In this document: one piece after another, positions 1-11,169 of the stretch
Position numbering within the stretch: the first letter of the stretch is position 1
Layout: each line of letters opens with the position of its first letter
Assembly (NCBI GenBank): GCA_022702705.1
Contig: CM040439.1
Coordinates: forward strand, 34,784,930 to 34,848,929
Direction: 5' to 3'
Origin: Papilionanthe hookeriana x Papilionanthe teres
Taxonomy: Eukaryota; Streptophyta; Magnoliopsida; Asparagales; Orchidaceae
Length of the DNA: 64,000 nt
Translations under genes and position numbers: made by a program
Notes under the pieces: model-generated
Database searches by the model: none
Told to the model about the DNA's origin: nothing
Seen by the model: the letters and a program-made list of their open reading frames with translations, nothing else

Positions 1-1161
1 CACTGGAGCAAACCGCAACGCAGCACAACGAGCACCTCCCTCCTCTTCACGAGAATTTCGGGCCAACCTCAATCCCACCCCAAATGGGGTTTAAATAGGC
101 GAGAGAAGGGGAGGTGGAGGTCGTAACTCACCTCGGAGGATCGGGCGCAAGTGGGAGAGGCGCGAGAGGCGGCGACAAATTGCCGCAAGGGGGAGCAGGT
201 TGCTCGCACAGGGATAAGGATAGGATCGCGAGCGGCTCGAGGAGCAAACGGCCGCCAAGGGAGCACGCTCGAGCGCGGGAGGGACGAAGCTTCCATGGAG
301 CTCGCGCGGGAGAGACGAAGCCAACCGGTCGAGCGTGAGGAGAGTTAGGGCAGATTTAGTTTAATTAGGTTTTTTTTTATTATTATTTATTCTTTTAAAA
401 GAAGTTTTAAAATATATATTTTTTATTTTAAAAAAAAACTTAAATTACGAGTTTTGCCCCGACAGGCTATCGTCGCGAGCCTAACGTCGATCTTAAGTGA
501 AATCGACATCCGGACGCATCGGCGCAGTCCGTTTCGTCGTCCGAGGTCGTCTGAGCAACCTCGTCGACGAGCGCGTCAAAATTGCGTCGAAATTTGGTAT
601 CGTCGCAAAATTTTGACGCGAGCGCGATCGAAAGCGAGGTCAACATGGTATTTATATAAATCTTAGTATAATAAAATACGACAGCCATTGTTTGTGAATA
701 GAAACTTGGAGCAAACCGAAATAACTATGAATGTTGGATGCTTTTTGGGGCAGAGCCCCCTTATAATGATCTTGCCATGAAGGCCAGTTTGAGATCTCTT
801 TTTGATTTTTTTTTTTATTTTAATTATATTTTGTTTATGTCTTTACTTTAAATAAAATATTTTGGATTGTTATTACTTGTTTAGTTATTTTAAAAACACT
901 AAATAACTTTTAGATATTTTAATTTTTTAAAAATGAGAGTTTATTTTTTAAAATAAAAATAAATTAAAATATGCAAAATGTATTAAACAGATATATTTTC
1001 TAAATAAAAATAAAAATAAAAATAAAAAGAGAAATAAATAATCCCAAGCAAACTCTTACTAAATTTGCATAACATATTTTTTTCTAGTAGGACAAAAATC
1101 AAACTCGACAACTTCTCATTATATTTCGAGATTTATAGAAGTGTCCTCTCTTGTCTTGCAG
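1..1161 (+). other. Upstream sequence / probable last intron of the PGK gene, with repeat-like GC-rich stretch
   Basis: No gene is supported here. Bases 1-350 and 440-650 are GC-rich with many CG dinucleotides; bases 350-440 and 780-1140 are very AT-rich. A TATA-like tttaaatagg lies near 90. If the PGK exon at 1162 belongs to an intact gene, all of this must be intron, because the acceptor is at 1160-1161. The GC-rich blocks resemble pieces of LTR sequence, so a transposon fragment inside the intron is likely. The short open frames on both strands (for example 454-666) look like compositional artefacts of CG-rich DNA. Confidence 0.4.
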
Positions 1162-1371
1162 GCAATCGCCAATAAGCTCGCGGAGCTTAGTGGCAAAGGT
1201 GTAACAACCATCATTGGAGGTGGAGATTCCGTCGCTGCTGTTGAGAAAGTAGGAGTTGCTGATAAGATGAGCCATATCTCAACCGGCGGCGGAGCGAGCC
1301 TGGAATTGTTAGAAGGAAAGGAGCTTCCAGGAGTTGTTGCTCTTGATGAAGCTGTCCCAGTTGCTGCATGA
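1162..1371 (+). CDS. PGK: Phosphoglycerate kinase, plastid type, last exon (partial)
   Basis: Phosphoglycerate kinase interconverts 1,3-bisphosphoglycerate/ADP and 3-phosphoglycerate/ATP; the plastid form works in the Calvin cycle. This exon gives the last 69 residues. It contains the nucleotide-binding GGGDSVAAVEK segment and the near-invariant SHISTGGGASLELLEG motif, and ends LDEAVPVAA before a TGA. The wording is closest to chloroplast PGKs. The exon starts in phase 0 after ttgcag, so residues before the alanine are upstream of the acceptor and out of the window. No earlier exon is visible in bases 1-1161. The exon reads cleanly without stops, but a detached exon copy cannot be ruled out from this window. 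Confidence 0.88.
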   Translation, partial: AIANKLAELSGKGVTTIIGGGDSVAAVEKVGVADKMSHISTGGGASLELLEGKELPGVVALDEAVPVAA

Positions 1372-1640
1372 GGCAGGTAATTCTTCTTCTTGTGCGTTTC
1401 AGAAGAATTACTTGTATTTTTTTTATGAGATTTCTAGCATTTAAGCCAGTAAGTTATTAAGAGCTTCTTCTTGTGAAGCTTTTGAGGTTTACTAGAATGT
1501 GAGGGTCAAATTTCTTTCTGCCTATATTAGCAGAATCCTGAGTGAAGTTGAACATTATGTTGATTTTGATAATAAACCTTTGTAATTAGTGCTTTTATGC
1601 AAGTCTGATTAGGAAATAAAAGCAAGATTGTATTTTGTGA
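1372..1640 (+). other. Probable 3' UTR and poly(A) signals of PGK
   Basis: Non-coding sequence after the PGK stop. Two AATAAA hexamers (near 1570 and 1615) lie 200-245 bp after the stop, a normal spacing for a plant 3' UTR. The sequence becomes T-rich after about 1670. The cleavage site cannot be placed without transcripts. Confidence 0.5.
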
Positions 1641-2300
1641 AGCAGATCACTAGTAAACCTCATCCTGTTTTAACAGGTTTTTTATTCTCCTGAAATTTAT
1701 AAGTTTTTGAAGGTTGGCTTTTCAAAAATGTAATTTGGAGTCTTTTAAAGCAGACATACATACATATATATATATATCTTTATTTATAGCAGGTTCTCTC
1801 CTCATTCTTCAGGGCCTTTTGGCATCATTTTTTATTATTTTCTTAGAGTGTATTTGGTTAGTATTTTGTAATCATTCTATTTTTTATTCTTTAAAATTCA
1901 AAATAAAATTTTTTTCATGTCTGTAGGATTCATGCTTCCTGTTTTTGAGGATCTATTTGAGGTAATTGTAGTTGATTGTTGAAAAAATTGTAGAGTTGGG
2001 GGTGAAATAATTCTTCTTATAGTTATTATAACTACCTTAACTTTTTTTTTTATTTAAAAAAAATTGAGTAATAGTTTTCTTTATAGCTACTATAATCCAG
2101 TAGCAAAAAATTGGTTATCATTATTATTTTTTAAATAAATAGTAGCTGAAAAGAATTGTGGCAAAATTTTACGAAGCAAAGCTATAAAAAATTGCCCCAA
2201 CAGTGTCCGAATTGTTTTTCTCTTTTTAAGGGAAAAACGAGCGCAAAGATAATATGTGAGAATTGAACCAGCGGCTTCACATTCAAAGGTTATATAATCA
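1641..2300. other. AT-rich intergenic DNA
   Basis: T-rich sequence with a short (TA)n at 1763-1778. No coding potential or recognised element is seen. An open frame at 1714-1926 is low-complexity and lacks family features. Confidence 0.5.
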
Positions 2301-2500
2301 GGGTGTGTTTGGGGGCAGCTTATTCGCTGCGGTGGCATTTTGAAATCGTCGCCTCATCGTTTGGAAACTGCATTTGTGCAGTTTATCCGAAAACACAGTT
2401 GATTTTTTACACTAAACGCGAAACGCAGGTCAAATCCTACGATCTGCTTTTTTAAATAAGCAGCTTATGTGGATAAGTAGAAGTTGCCCTGAACGCACCC
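2301..2500. mobile_element. Tourist-like MITE with TCA target duplication
   Basis: A 200-bp element begins GGGTGTGTTTGGGGGCAGC and ends ...CTGAACGCACCC, imperfect inverted termini. It is flanked on both sides by TCA (2298-2300 and 2501-2503). The inner part has CAGCTTAT/ATAAGCTG-like inverted segments, as do the copies at 9908 and 32771. It has no coding capacity and needs a transposase in trans, probably of the PIF/Harbinger type given the 3-bp target duplication. Confidence 0.7.
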
Positions 2501-3317
2501 TCAATCTTCATGTTGTGGATCAGTGCTTATTTGTCACGATTCATGATCTGATGTGTAAGGGACTTGTGCTTCGACCAGAGTCTACTCATGTCGTGAAGAT
2601 GTGAGTTAAAGTGCATTGATTATTGAACTTAAGATTCATTAACAAATTAAAAAAATATATTTTTTGTTTTATTTAATTAATATTATTGTGTGCCAAAAAG
2701 ATTTGAAAATAAGGAGATGATTTAGAGTTGTAAAAGAATTTAACACAAAATAAATTTCTTGCAAAACAAGAAGAATAAATAATATTTTATGTGAATTTAT
2801 ATAATAAAAAAATTATTGGATCTTGCCCAATTTAATAATTTCATGGTTTGGGCCAATAAGTATTAGAGTTCAACTCCTCTTAATTTGAGAAGGCATTTAT
2901 ATGATACAATATGCATGAACTATAGAGCTCTTATGCAATAGTGGCAGGCATTGAGATATAAGCACTTTTATCAGAGTTGTGAGTATTGATAGAAAGTTGA
3001 TGGTGAACCTCAGAAGTCTAGTAATTGTGAGGAAATGGCTTTGTTTGTTCTCCCAATAGATGGCGAGATTGAGCAATTAATAGGATTAGTATTGGCCTTT
3101 GGTGGCTTGCAGATTTCAATCAATAACAAAATGCAAGCAATGCTTTGAGAAAGAACATCATAAGTCAAGGAAAGGTGGATAATTAGTTTGATTGTTTATC
3201 TAACAAGAGAGGATATTGGGCATATATGCTGATTGCAATATGTTGATGGCTAACAAATGTCAATTGTTAGAAAATGTCCGGTGACTATTGAAGCGGGGAG
3301 TCAAAAGTTAGACAGCA
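2501..3317. other. Intergenic AT-rich DNA without recognised features
   Basis: No open frame of interest. Some stretches have the quality of decayed transposon sequence, but no termini or repeats could be paired. Confidence 0.4.
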
Positions 3318-6300
3318 GTTTTTGGCTCTTTCTGTAACTAGGAGTTGCCAGCCTGTCTAGTCATCGTCTTAGGATTCCTTTTTTCGATGGGCTCTCTTGA
3401 ATCATATGAACGTTTCAAAATAGAGAAGAGATCAGAAAAGAAGGAATTAAGACGGAGTCTACGTAGACAAATTAAAGAAAAGAGTCTGGAGAGCTTATGT
3501 GAGGTAAACCTTGTGCGATAGGTCAAGGGTGTGCATCTGAACAAGATCGAAATGAGACACCTTGAACTAAATATCTACGAAAAAATACATACTAAACTAC
3601 CCACGTAACCTGAGAACCAAAAGAACGTTTCTGGGGTCATGATCTCTCTGTTTAATTACATCTTAGGAAGTGCCCAATAATACTCTCGAATAGAAAAGTC
3701 CTGCTTACATTTAAGTGGTTACTAGTGAGGGTGTCACAAAGGATCGTTATCTCATTAGATGGTCTCAATGCCTTCAGAGCTCTCACTAAGCCACAAGGCT
3801 GAGAGTGAGTATCTCACGGTCCTAAATAGGTAACGGCTCATCGATGAAGGGGGCCTATGAAACAACCATGTTGACTCATAGGGTCCACACCATGCTTTCA
3901 AATCCTAACAGGGTCGTAAGCGTGGACGATGGATCACCATATCCCAAATGGGCGGCAACCCATTCGCAATCAGGGCCTACGTGACGACATCAACGAGGCG
4001 TCAAAGGAGTGACTAAGATCAAAAGGGGTACACCAAAGAAAGGAAAGACTAATCTTAATTGAGAAGAGATAGCGGGGTCAGATACCATAGATATGTCATC
4101 CCAATCTATTAGGATTCCAAGTCTATCTGGTAGTTAAGGTAGTCAACACAACACAACCGGAGATCTCTTGTCAGCAATCCGTGAATTGCATCGTCCAAGT
4201 GGACCTCAGTAGCTTGAAGGTAAAAAAGAAGGAAACTCAAGGTCCTATGACCATATGTAGGTAAGAAGAGTAAATGTGAGACTTATATCTACCAAAAAAA
4301 ACGAGGATGACACCGGAGTGAAAAGAGGAGAGGTCCAGCTACAAAGCTGAAAACGCTCCCACAAAGGTTTTATTCTCCATCTGAGTTAAGGAAGCTTCTA
4401 ACACCCTAAACGCACTAGACAACCACCTAAGTAGAAATCTATGTTAGGCCAGTCGGGTTGGAGAAGTATAGAGACTTCTCTGCAAGATATGCAAGTATGA
4501 TGCATTATTTAATAAGTCTTAAGTGTGGAGGCCCTGTTAATATTCCTGGGGATATAGCCTTGCATTTAACCCATTTAAAACCTAGCCCAAAGGCCATGCA
4601 GAAAAGTAAAGACATATTTAAAAAAATGAATTTTTTTATTCCTAAATTTTAATTAATCTAATCTTTTATTAAGATTTTGTAGAAAATTTATAAGTGTAGA
4701 TCTTTAGAGAGCCTAAATGATAGATCATGATTATCACACAAACCACAAGCGAAAAAAGGTGTATCCAAGTCAATTACATTGTGCAGATATAAAGTAAAAT
4801 AAGCACAAAAGTAGGTTCTATGGAAGGAAAAACTTAAGTGGCACCTATTAGATCTATTGGAACCTTAACACAATATACACGTGATATTCATAGTGTGATA
4901 GCTATTACCGCTTCTTGAGGCATCCTCTTGGGCAAAACTTGCTGCCACTTCGTGGCCAACGATCAGGTCTCTCAATTAACAAGCCTTATTCATAACCGAG
5001 ACAGTCAGGGAATGCACATGTAAATGCAAAGTGGTCCAGTGTGTTGTGATTGCTTTGTCGAGGTGGGAGCGATCACGGGATAACAAACATTCGTCACGAG
5101 TATATGGTGGCATATACCGATGACAAATGAGCCGCTAGTGTAGAAATGTAAATGTGAAACTCAAGATATACGACACACGTATAACATACCGAGGTAGTGC
5201 TATGGGTGACACAATTTGCACATTGAATGGATTCAGAGGCCTTTGAGTCATGATCCATGCTAGGCGGTAGCCATGTACCCAGGTGAACACACATCACATG
5301 CTTGGAAAATTTAAAGTCCTTTGGAGCATGATACATGCCAAGTGATACGATGTGGCATACTTATAGTAAGTTTAAATGATGCCAAATGAAAAGGGATGGT
5401 GCGCATGCAAGCCGCGCAACAAGAGTGAGGTGGTGTATCTAGAGAGGAACACACGCCGAGTTTACTTGATGTGCGAGCCATTCTCAAATACGACACATGA
5501 GTATCCAAAATGAGTGTGCAAGAGCAGTGACTCAGGACAGATGCCTACGATAGTCTGATGTGGTATCGTATGAGGTTTAAGTGGGTGCGAGGAGCAGTGA
5601 CTCGAAGAATGACACATGAGTGTCGGGGTTGAGTGTTCGAGGAGCAGTGACTCGAGAAAGTCACATAAGTTGTCAAGGTTGAGTATGCAAGGAGCAGTGA
5701 CTCAAGAAGGTGCTAGGCAGTCCGAAGCGATGCCGTAAGAAGTGACAGAGTGTGCAAGGAGCAGTGACTCAAGGAAGTCATAAGAGTGTCAGAAGTGAGT
5801 GTGTGAGGAGCAATGACTCAAGATGGATGCATTGGTGTTAGGGTGAGTGTGCGAGGAGCACTAACTCAAGAAGGTGCCTATGGCAGTCTGGAGTGGTATC
5901 ATAGGAAGCGAACAAGTGTGCAAGGAGCACTGAGCCAAGGAAATACTTACGATAGCCCGTAGCGATGTTGTAGGAAGTGAAAGGAAATGTAATCGTCATT
6001 AGAGAGAACTACACACTGGATGGGCTTGGTGGCAAGCTATCCATTCACATGTTGTGTGAATGTGAGATAGGTGTGTGAAGAAAAATACCAAATGCAGATA
6101 GCTTCAGGCATGCTATGCAAGCAAACACACAAGTGGAAAATACAAGTGCAAAACCACCTGTGATGTGTGTTAGGTTTTATTCTCGCTCCAACATGAATGT
6201 CGTATATATTCAAAGGTTTCGATTGTTCAAATAATTAAGCACATCATCGAAAGTAGTAGACTGTCTCGAAAGGTGGGTATGATCTTTCGAACTAAGGAAA

Positions 6301-7020
6301 CATTAGATATCTGTACTAGTCTACAATTTAAATCTGACAGATAATTTTATGTATCTAATCTAAAGACTAAATAGGGTTTAGATTAGTTATGGAGTCTTCT
6401 TCTTTATATAAGGGCAGGTCTCTATAGTTAATTACATTTTAAACAACCGGAATTACTTAAAAAAACTCTCAATTATAACTGCGCTTTTGTTCTAAAAAAA
6501 TTTCTAAGTTTATGTTTTAATTTATTTTATAATATATCTTTAATGTTTTAATTTTATTTTTAATTTTTTAGAGATGGAAATTATTATTTTATTGTCTAGG
6601 ACTGCTGCCTGGTGAATCGCCCGCGCTGCCGCCACTGTCGTTGTGTGACTTGGAGTCGTCAGCTTGTCTACCATCGTATAGCCCTTTCTATCCGAATAAC
6701 TCTCTCTCTCTCTCTGATCGTATAGGTGATCTAAAGAAAGAAGAGATCTGAGAGCAAAGACATATGATGACAGAGACAAATAAAAGAAATGCGTGGGAGA
6801 GCTTTCGTGAAGTGGCCTTCGCGTAGATAGCTCTGAAGTGTCTCTGTTCAAGGAACCTCAGAGGGATACTAGCAAAGACGACCTAACAAAAGTAAACACA
6901 TAACTAGAGATTCAGGTTATTATACCTATTCTACGGTTCGCTTCTTCTTATAGGGACAAGCCACTATAGTTAATTAAATCTAAAACAATCTGGGAATTGC
7001 TTAAGAAAACTATTGTTTAA
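3318..7020. repeat. Degenerate repeat element with direct terminal-like repeats (about 3320-3700 and 6640-7013)
   Basis: The segments around 3340-3560 and 6640-6860 are diverged direct copies of one another. Each is followed by a version of the conserved segment built on TTAATTACATCTTA (near 3650 and 6963); a further version lies at 6421-6472. The interval holds a tandem array (5522-5990) and no credible coding sequence. This is consistent with an old, coding-free LTR element related to the ends of the X elements at 31.6, 36.7 and 48.6 kb. Ends and target duplications could not be fixed, so the class is an inference. Confidence 0.45.
5522..5990 (+). repeat. Tandem array with GGAGCAGTGACTC core and A-B-B higher-order spacing
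   Basis: Eight copies of a core like GGAGCAGTGACTCAAG start near 5522, 5591, 5641, 5691, 5758, 5807, 5855 and 5924. Steps are 69, 50, 50, 67, 49, 48 and 69 bp. The long units share extra sequence (a GGCAGTC...GGTATCATAGGAAGYGA-like segment) that the short ones lack, so the array is built from trimeric blocks of about 165-170 bp. The repeats are imperfect, so the array is old. Confidence 0.8.
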
Positions 7021-7640
7021 GGTTGTCACTCATCCACAAAAATTTTGAATGTCACTGTTTTCAAGGGAGTTTCAAGATCATATCCTAACTATCCTATTAT
7101 TTTGTGTTGTTGTCAAAAGTTCAGTTGAGGTTCATCCTTTACTCCGTGTTTTGAGTGTTCATCCGCAAAACAGAGTTAGTACACCCTGTAACATGTAAAG
7201 TAAATCGACGGTGACGTCCACTTTTTATAAATTATGGTAGAAAAAATTATTATTCAAAAAGTTGTGATGACTATTATAAATTTATTTTTTTATATATAAA
7301 AGCTTGCTCTAGACTTTAACAGTTTTGGTTGAAATAAATAGCTTTTTACCATAGAAATTTCTAAAAAAACAGTAAAAAAGCAGTTCTCGAAACAGAACTA
7401 CGGTGTCAGTCAGAAAAACAAGCAAAGAGAAAGTTGTCCCAGCTCCCAAACAGACTCTTAATGTATGTACAAGGACAGTGGAGATGATTGCAAAAAATAA
7501 AATAATAAAAATAATAATACATTGAAACTTTATCGTACTTTAAAGTCAATTTTAAGAAAAAATTATTTTGTGCTGGATCAGTAATTGCAGATAAGTTTTA
7601 CTTAGGATTTACATCCCTAATCCGCACATATGGATGACTG

Positions 7641-8330
7641 TAGGGGTGTAAACGAACTGAACACGAACGAACAGAGCTACTGATGTGTTCGAAATATTCG
7701 AACACATCACTGTTCGTGTTTGGTTCATTTGCTTATCGAACGAACATGAACTTCTTAGCGAACCGAACATGAACTGTTCGCGAATAACGAGCTTTTGTGA
7801 CAGCCTTAGCTTTGATAGGATACTTCCTCAAAATAAAGCAAATTGATCAGGAATTTCGTACACATCAGGTAACTCATACTTCCTCAAAATGAAGCAAACC
7901 GAATAAGGTGTTTAGGATTTTGATTAGGATTTTATTTTAATATATAGTATAAGTATATTAATTATAATATTATAATATTTATATTAATATAATTAATAGT
8001 ATAATATTATTATTGTTATTAATAATTTATCATATATTATAATTTATAGAAGTTTAATTATTTAAAATATGATAATTTTTATAATATATAATTATTTTTC
8101 AAATATCATAAATTTTTTATATATAATTATTTTAAATTATTTTATATTTCGAACAATAACGAACCGAACACGAACGAACACATCACTGTTCGTGTTTGGT
8201 TCTTTTAACAAACCGAACGAAAAAAATTGTTCGTGTTCGTCTCGTTTGATTATCGAAAGAATCAAACACGAACTTTTTGATGAACCGAACACGAACTGTT
8301 CGAGAACAACGAGCTTTTTTGACAGCCCTA
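7641..8330. mobile_element. Non-autonomous hAT-like element (composite), 8-bp target duplication
   Basis: The element starts TAGGGGTGTAAACGAAC and ends TTTTGACAGCCCTA, hAT-type termini. It is flanked by gatgactg (7633-7640) and gatgaccg (8331-8338), an 8-bp duplication with one mismatch. Each end holds an approximately 170-bp unit (7641-7806 and 8152-8330) rich in CGAACACGAAC and its complement, able to fold into hairpins. The first unit ends in its own GACAGCCTTA terminus. Between them is extremely AT-rich DNA (7900-8150). No transposase is encoded; the open frames here are translations of the inverted repeats. Confidence 0.75.
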
Positions 8331-8383
8331 GATGACCGTACTGATATATTTTTCATTTTTAACACTCAATGAAACTTCTAAGA

Positions 8384-8590
8384 GCATTTAGATACATTCC
8401 TCCCAATTCATAATATATTTATATATATAATATCTAAATTTTAATTCCTTATATTTTATATCACTCAAAATCTTTATATCACATCAAAAGTATTACCATG
8501 TTAACTTGAAAAAGGGTGGTATGTATGTAAAAGTGAAGTTAGGTGTTGGACTAGATACATATGAATTAAGTAGCATGTATCTAAATCTTC
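8384..8590. mobile_element. MITE of dispersed family M1 (copy a)
   Basis: The left end reads GCATTTAGATACATTCCTCC and the right end is its diverged inverse (...TAGCATGTATCTAAATC), enclosing AT-rich non-coding DNA. The family consensus terminus is close to GATTTACATACCACYCAATT. Related copies are at 8594, 9567, 12938/18588, 21692 and 25610. Exact ends are uncertain by a few bases. Confidence 0.55.
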
Positions 8591-8593
8591 TGA

Positions 8594-8885
8594 GCATTTA
8601 CATACCACCCAATTCATATATGTTTACATTATCTTGACTTTAAAAAAGCGAAAAGACTTTGGGCAATTACATACATAGCACCCTCATTCATCCATTTTTT
8701 GAATTCTCATTCAAATATCAAAGTTTGTGAAAACAACCCAGCCCATTTTTCAAAAATATCAGCTGGTTGCTGAATTTTATCAGTATGCAATGTAATTATC
8801 CCTAAGAATTTTTCATTAATAGGTAAAGTTGAGGCGGTAGATATGTAAATACATAAGAATTGAGTGGTTGGTACGTAAATCTTCC
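8594..8885. mobile_element. MITE of family M1 (copy b), directly upstream of the small membrane-protein gene
   Basis: Inverted termini GCATTTACATACCACCCAA and ...GAGTGGTTGGTACGTAAATC enclose about 290 bp of non-coding DNA. The right end is about 50 bp before the start codon at 8937, so the element should contribute promoter or 5' UTR sequence to that gene. The class is not certain because no clear target duplication was found. Confidence 0.6.
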
Positions 8886-8936
8886 GTTTGGATAAGAAGA
8901 AAAGCTCTGATAAAGAAAAGAAGAGAGGTAGAAAAT

Positions 8937-9267
8937 ATGGACGCAGGGCAGATTGCGCTTCCCATCCTCGGCATAGTAGCAGCGGCCGCCGTGACCTTTT
9001 ACGCCGTCAGCTTTTCCGAGCTGCGTGAAGTACTATTCTCTGCAAAAAAAAAAACCCTCCAATTTCTCATAAATTTCATTTCTCTTCTTACTTATTTACT
9101 TTCATTAAAAGTTTGATTTGGGTGCTTCTGTTCATCAATAGAAATCATTCAAGGATTTGGAGGACTTGGACTCTGAAGTTAATGGCGGAGGTTTCAGATC
9201 CTCTGCAAGTTCCAGAGAGGTAAGGGCTAGAAGAAAGGCTGAGAAGGAAGATAAGAGAAGAAGTTAG
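8937..9267 (+). CDS. Small single-pass membrane protein, 72 aa, two exons
   Basis: Exon 1 is 8937-9029 and exon 2 is 9142-9267, joined in phase 0 across a 112-bp intron (gtacta...caatag). The joined frame has 71 sense codons plus one more before TAG (31 + 41 residues). The N-terminus (MDAGQIALPILGIV...) is a hydrophobic helix at about residues 5-26. The C-terminal half is charged, with an SRE...RARRKAEKEDKRR stretch, so the tail is probably cytosolic. I recall similar short uncharacterised proteins in other plants but cannot name a function. The start is the first ATG in good context (gaaaatATGG); an upstream in-frame ATG is not needed. A MITE ends about 50 bp upstream. Confidence 0.75.
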
Positions 9268-9566
9268 TTCTGTTAATTAAATTTCCTTTTGTTTTCTCTT
9301 CCTTTTTTTATGTTAATTTTATGTTGTATTTATGCTGTTCTGAATGTTGTCTTATATTGAAGGGAAATTAGAATATTTTGTTCTCTGGTTTGCACTTTGA
9401 GAATAAGTCTTGTCATGAAAAGATTAGTGTAGCTCAGGGCTTATTTAGTTGCATTAAATTAGAAAATATTTCTTAGAAATCATGAAATTTACTAAACTTA
9501 TCATTTGGAAGAAGTTAGATACCAAGTTATGCAAAATGAAAATAAATAAAGTTATTGATTTCGGGG

Positions 9567-9775
9567 GAATTTACATATCTAACATCTAAAATTGATATTT
9601 ATATTTATAACACTATGGTGTTATAAACTTATGCGATGCCTTTCACTTTTAAAAAGTTAAAAATGATTATATTTTTGATGTAATATTAATGATTTTTAAG
9701 GGTTATGCATGTAAATTTTAAAATTTAGTGTTGGATATGTAAATATATAAGAATTATGTGGTATGTATGTAAATA
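9567..9775. mobile_element. MITE of family M1 (copy c)
   Basis: It begins near AATTTACATATCTAACATC and ends ...GTGGTATGTATGTAAAT, inverted relatives of each other, with AT-rich filler. It lies 300 bp after the small membrane-protein gene. No coding potential. Confidence 0.6.
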
Positions 9776-9907
9776 CCTTTTTTTTTAATGCATCTTTTCT
9801 GGTTTGACAAAAGTATCCCTTAAGATGAATATGATTTACTGCACCTAAATAGACTTTCTAGTCGAGATGGCATTAATAGTGAAGAATAGATGATTTTAGA
9901 GGTCTTA

Positions 9908-10093
9908 CTGTGCGTATGGGGCAACTTGTGCTTATTCAGATAAGTCGTTTATTTGGAACCGCGGCGCGTTCCGCATTTAGTGTAAAAAACCAACTGTATT
10001 TGGGGATAAACTGGTTAAATGCAGTTTTCAAATAGTGAAACAATATTTTCAAAACACCACTGCAGCAGCGGATAAGCTGTCCCAAACGAAGCC
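9908..10093. mobile_element. Tourist-like MITE with TTA target duplication
   Basis: A 186-bp element with inverted termini: CTGTGCGTATGGGGCAACTT at the left, and at the right AGCTGTCCCAAACGAAGCC, the inverse pattern. It is flanked by TTA at 9905-9907 and 10094-10096. The inner sequence (ACTGCAGCAGCGGATAAGCTG) matches the inner sequence of the elements at 2301 and 32771. No coding capacity. Confidence 0.7.
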
Positions 10094-11169
10094 TTATTAG
10101 TCTGTTGAGGCTCCCCTTCCTATCTCTGGCAGCCATCCTTCTGAAAACCTCACTCTCTTTGATTTATTCAAATTCTTTTATAGCTCTGAAAAACTTACTT
10201 CCATAATTCCCTTCAAGAAGTCTATATATAGGTCGTTTTGCACAACTTGAGGATTGTTTTTGGACAAATATTCTATATTTGGAGAATTCTTGAGCTTCCA
10301 TGCGGTTTTCGTGTTTGGAGTCAAACATGTTCAGAATTCTCCTCGCCATTTTTTAGTAGCTCAATTATCCTTACAAATAAAAGAACAATTGCACTGACCA
10401 CCTTCCAGCTCCGGCCTTTCAATTCTTCTAATTTTGAACTTATATAGTGAAATTGTTTTAGGTAAATTACTTTTAATAGCCTTTTCTCTTCTTAGATTCT
10501 TCATATAAAAAGTTCTGTTTCATATATATTGCTCTCAACTTATTATATGTGTATAAGAAGTTGTACACAACACTAAAAATATAAACTCTCTCACTGACCA
10601 TGAGTAGTTTAACACACAACATGCTTACTTTGTCATGTAAGGTAGTTTATCTTGTGGTACTTCTTTCTTCCTCTTATATTAAAGTTCACTAATGAATTGG
10701 GGTGCTTCTGAGTGATTGATGCCAAATTGTTTTTCTAAGGCAGTGTTTGGCCGCAACCTAAATTTACTTTAAGTGGGATTTATCAAATCCGATAAATCTG
10801 AATTTATCTTCGATGGCAGAGTTCGCGCACGAATAAGGAATAAAGCCGACGTAATCAGATAATAAATCCATATTTTCATCGGGTAGAAGACGAAACACAA
10901 GGAAAATAGACGGAGTGTTGGATTTAATATTCAGTTTTTTTTTATTAATGTTTGGTTGGCAAATCCTATTAATAATGCGTTAGAAAAACAATTTGTTAGG
11001 TTGGCATATTAGTTAAATGCAAACTTAAAAGTAATATCACAAAGAGATGAAACAATAAATCATTATTGTTAATATTGCAGCAAAATGCTCGCATCCAACA
11101 AGTTTATAAGATGAAACCTATTAATAAAACAATAAAATAAAACAACAAAACAACTTTGATTTCCATGCC
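10094..11169. other. Intergenic DNA downstream of SEN2 with decayed MITE-like sequence
   Basis: At 10738 a GGCAGTGTTTGGCC terminus and palindromic GATAAATCTGAATTTATC look like one end of a MITE. Its partner may be at 12240-12296 on the other side of SEN2 (see finding). Nothing else is recognised, and short open frames near 10238 have no coding features. Confidence 0.4.

Noticed and set aside
5522..5990. Regularly spaced short repeats suggesting a CRISPR array
   Set aside because: The DNA is plant nuclear, the repeats are imperfect, the spacers are themselves related copies, and no cas-like genes exist. It is a tandem array.
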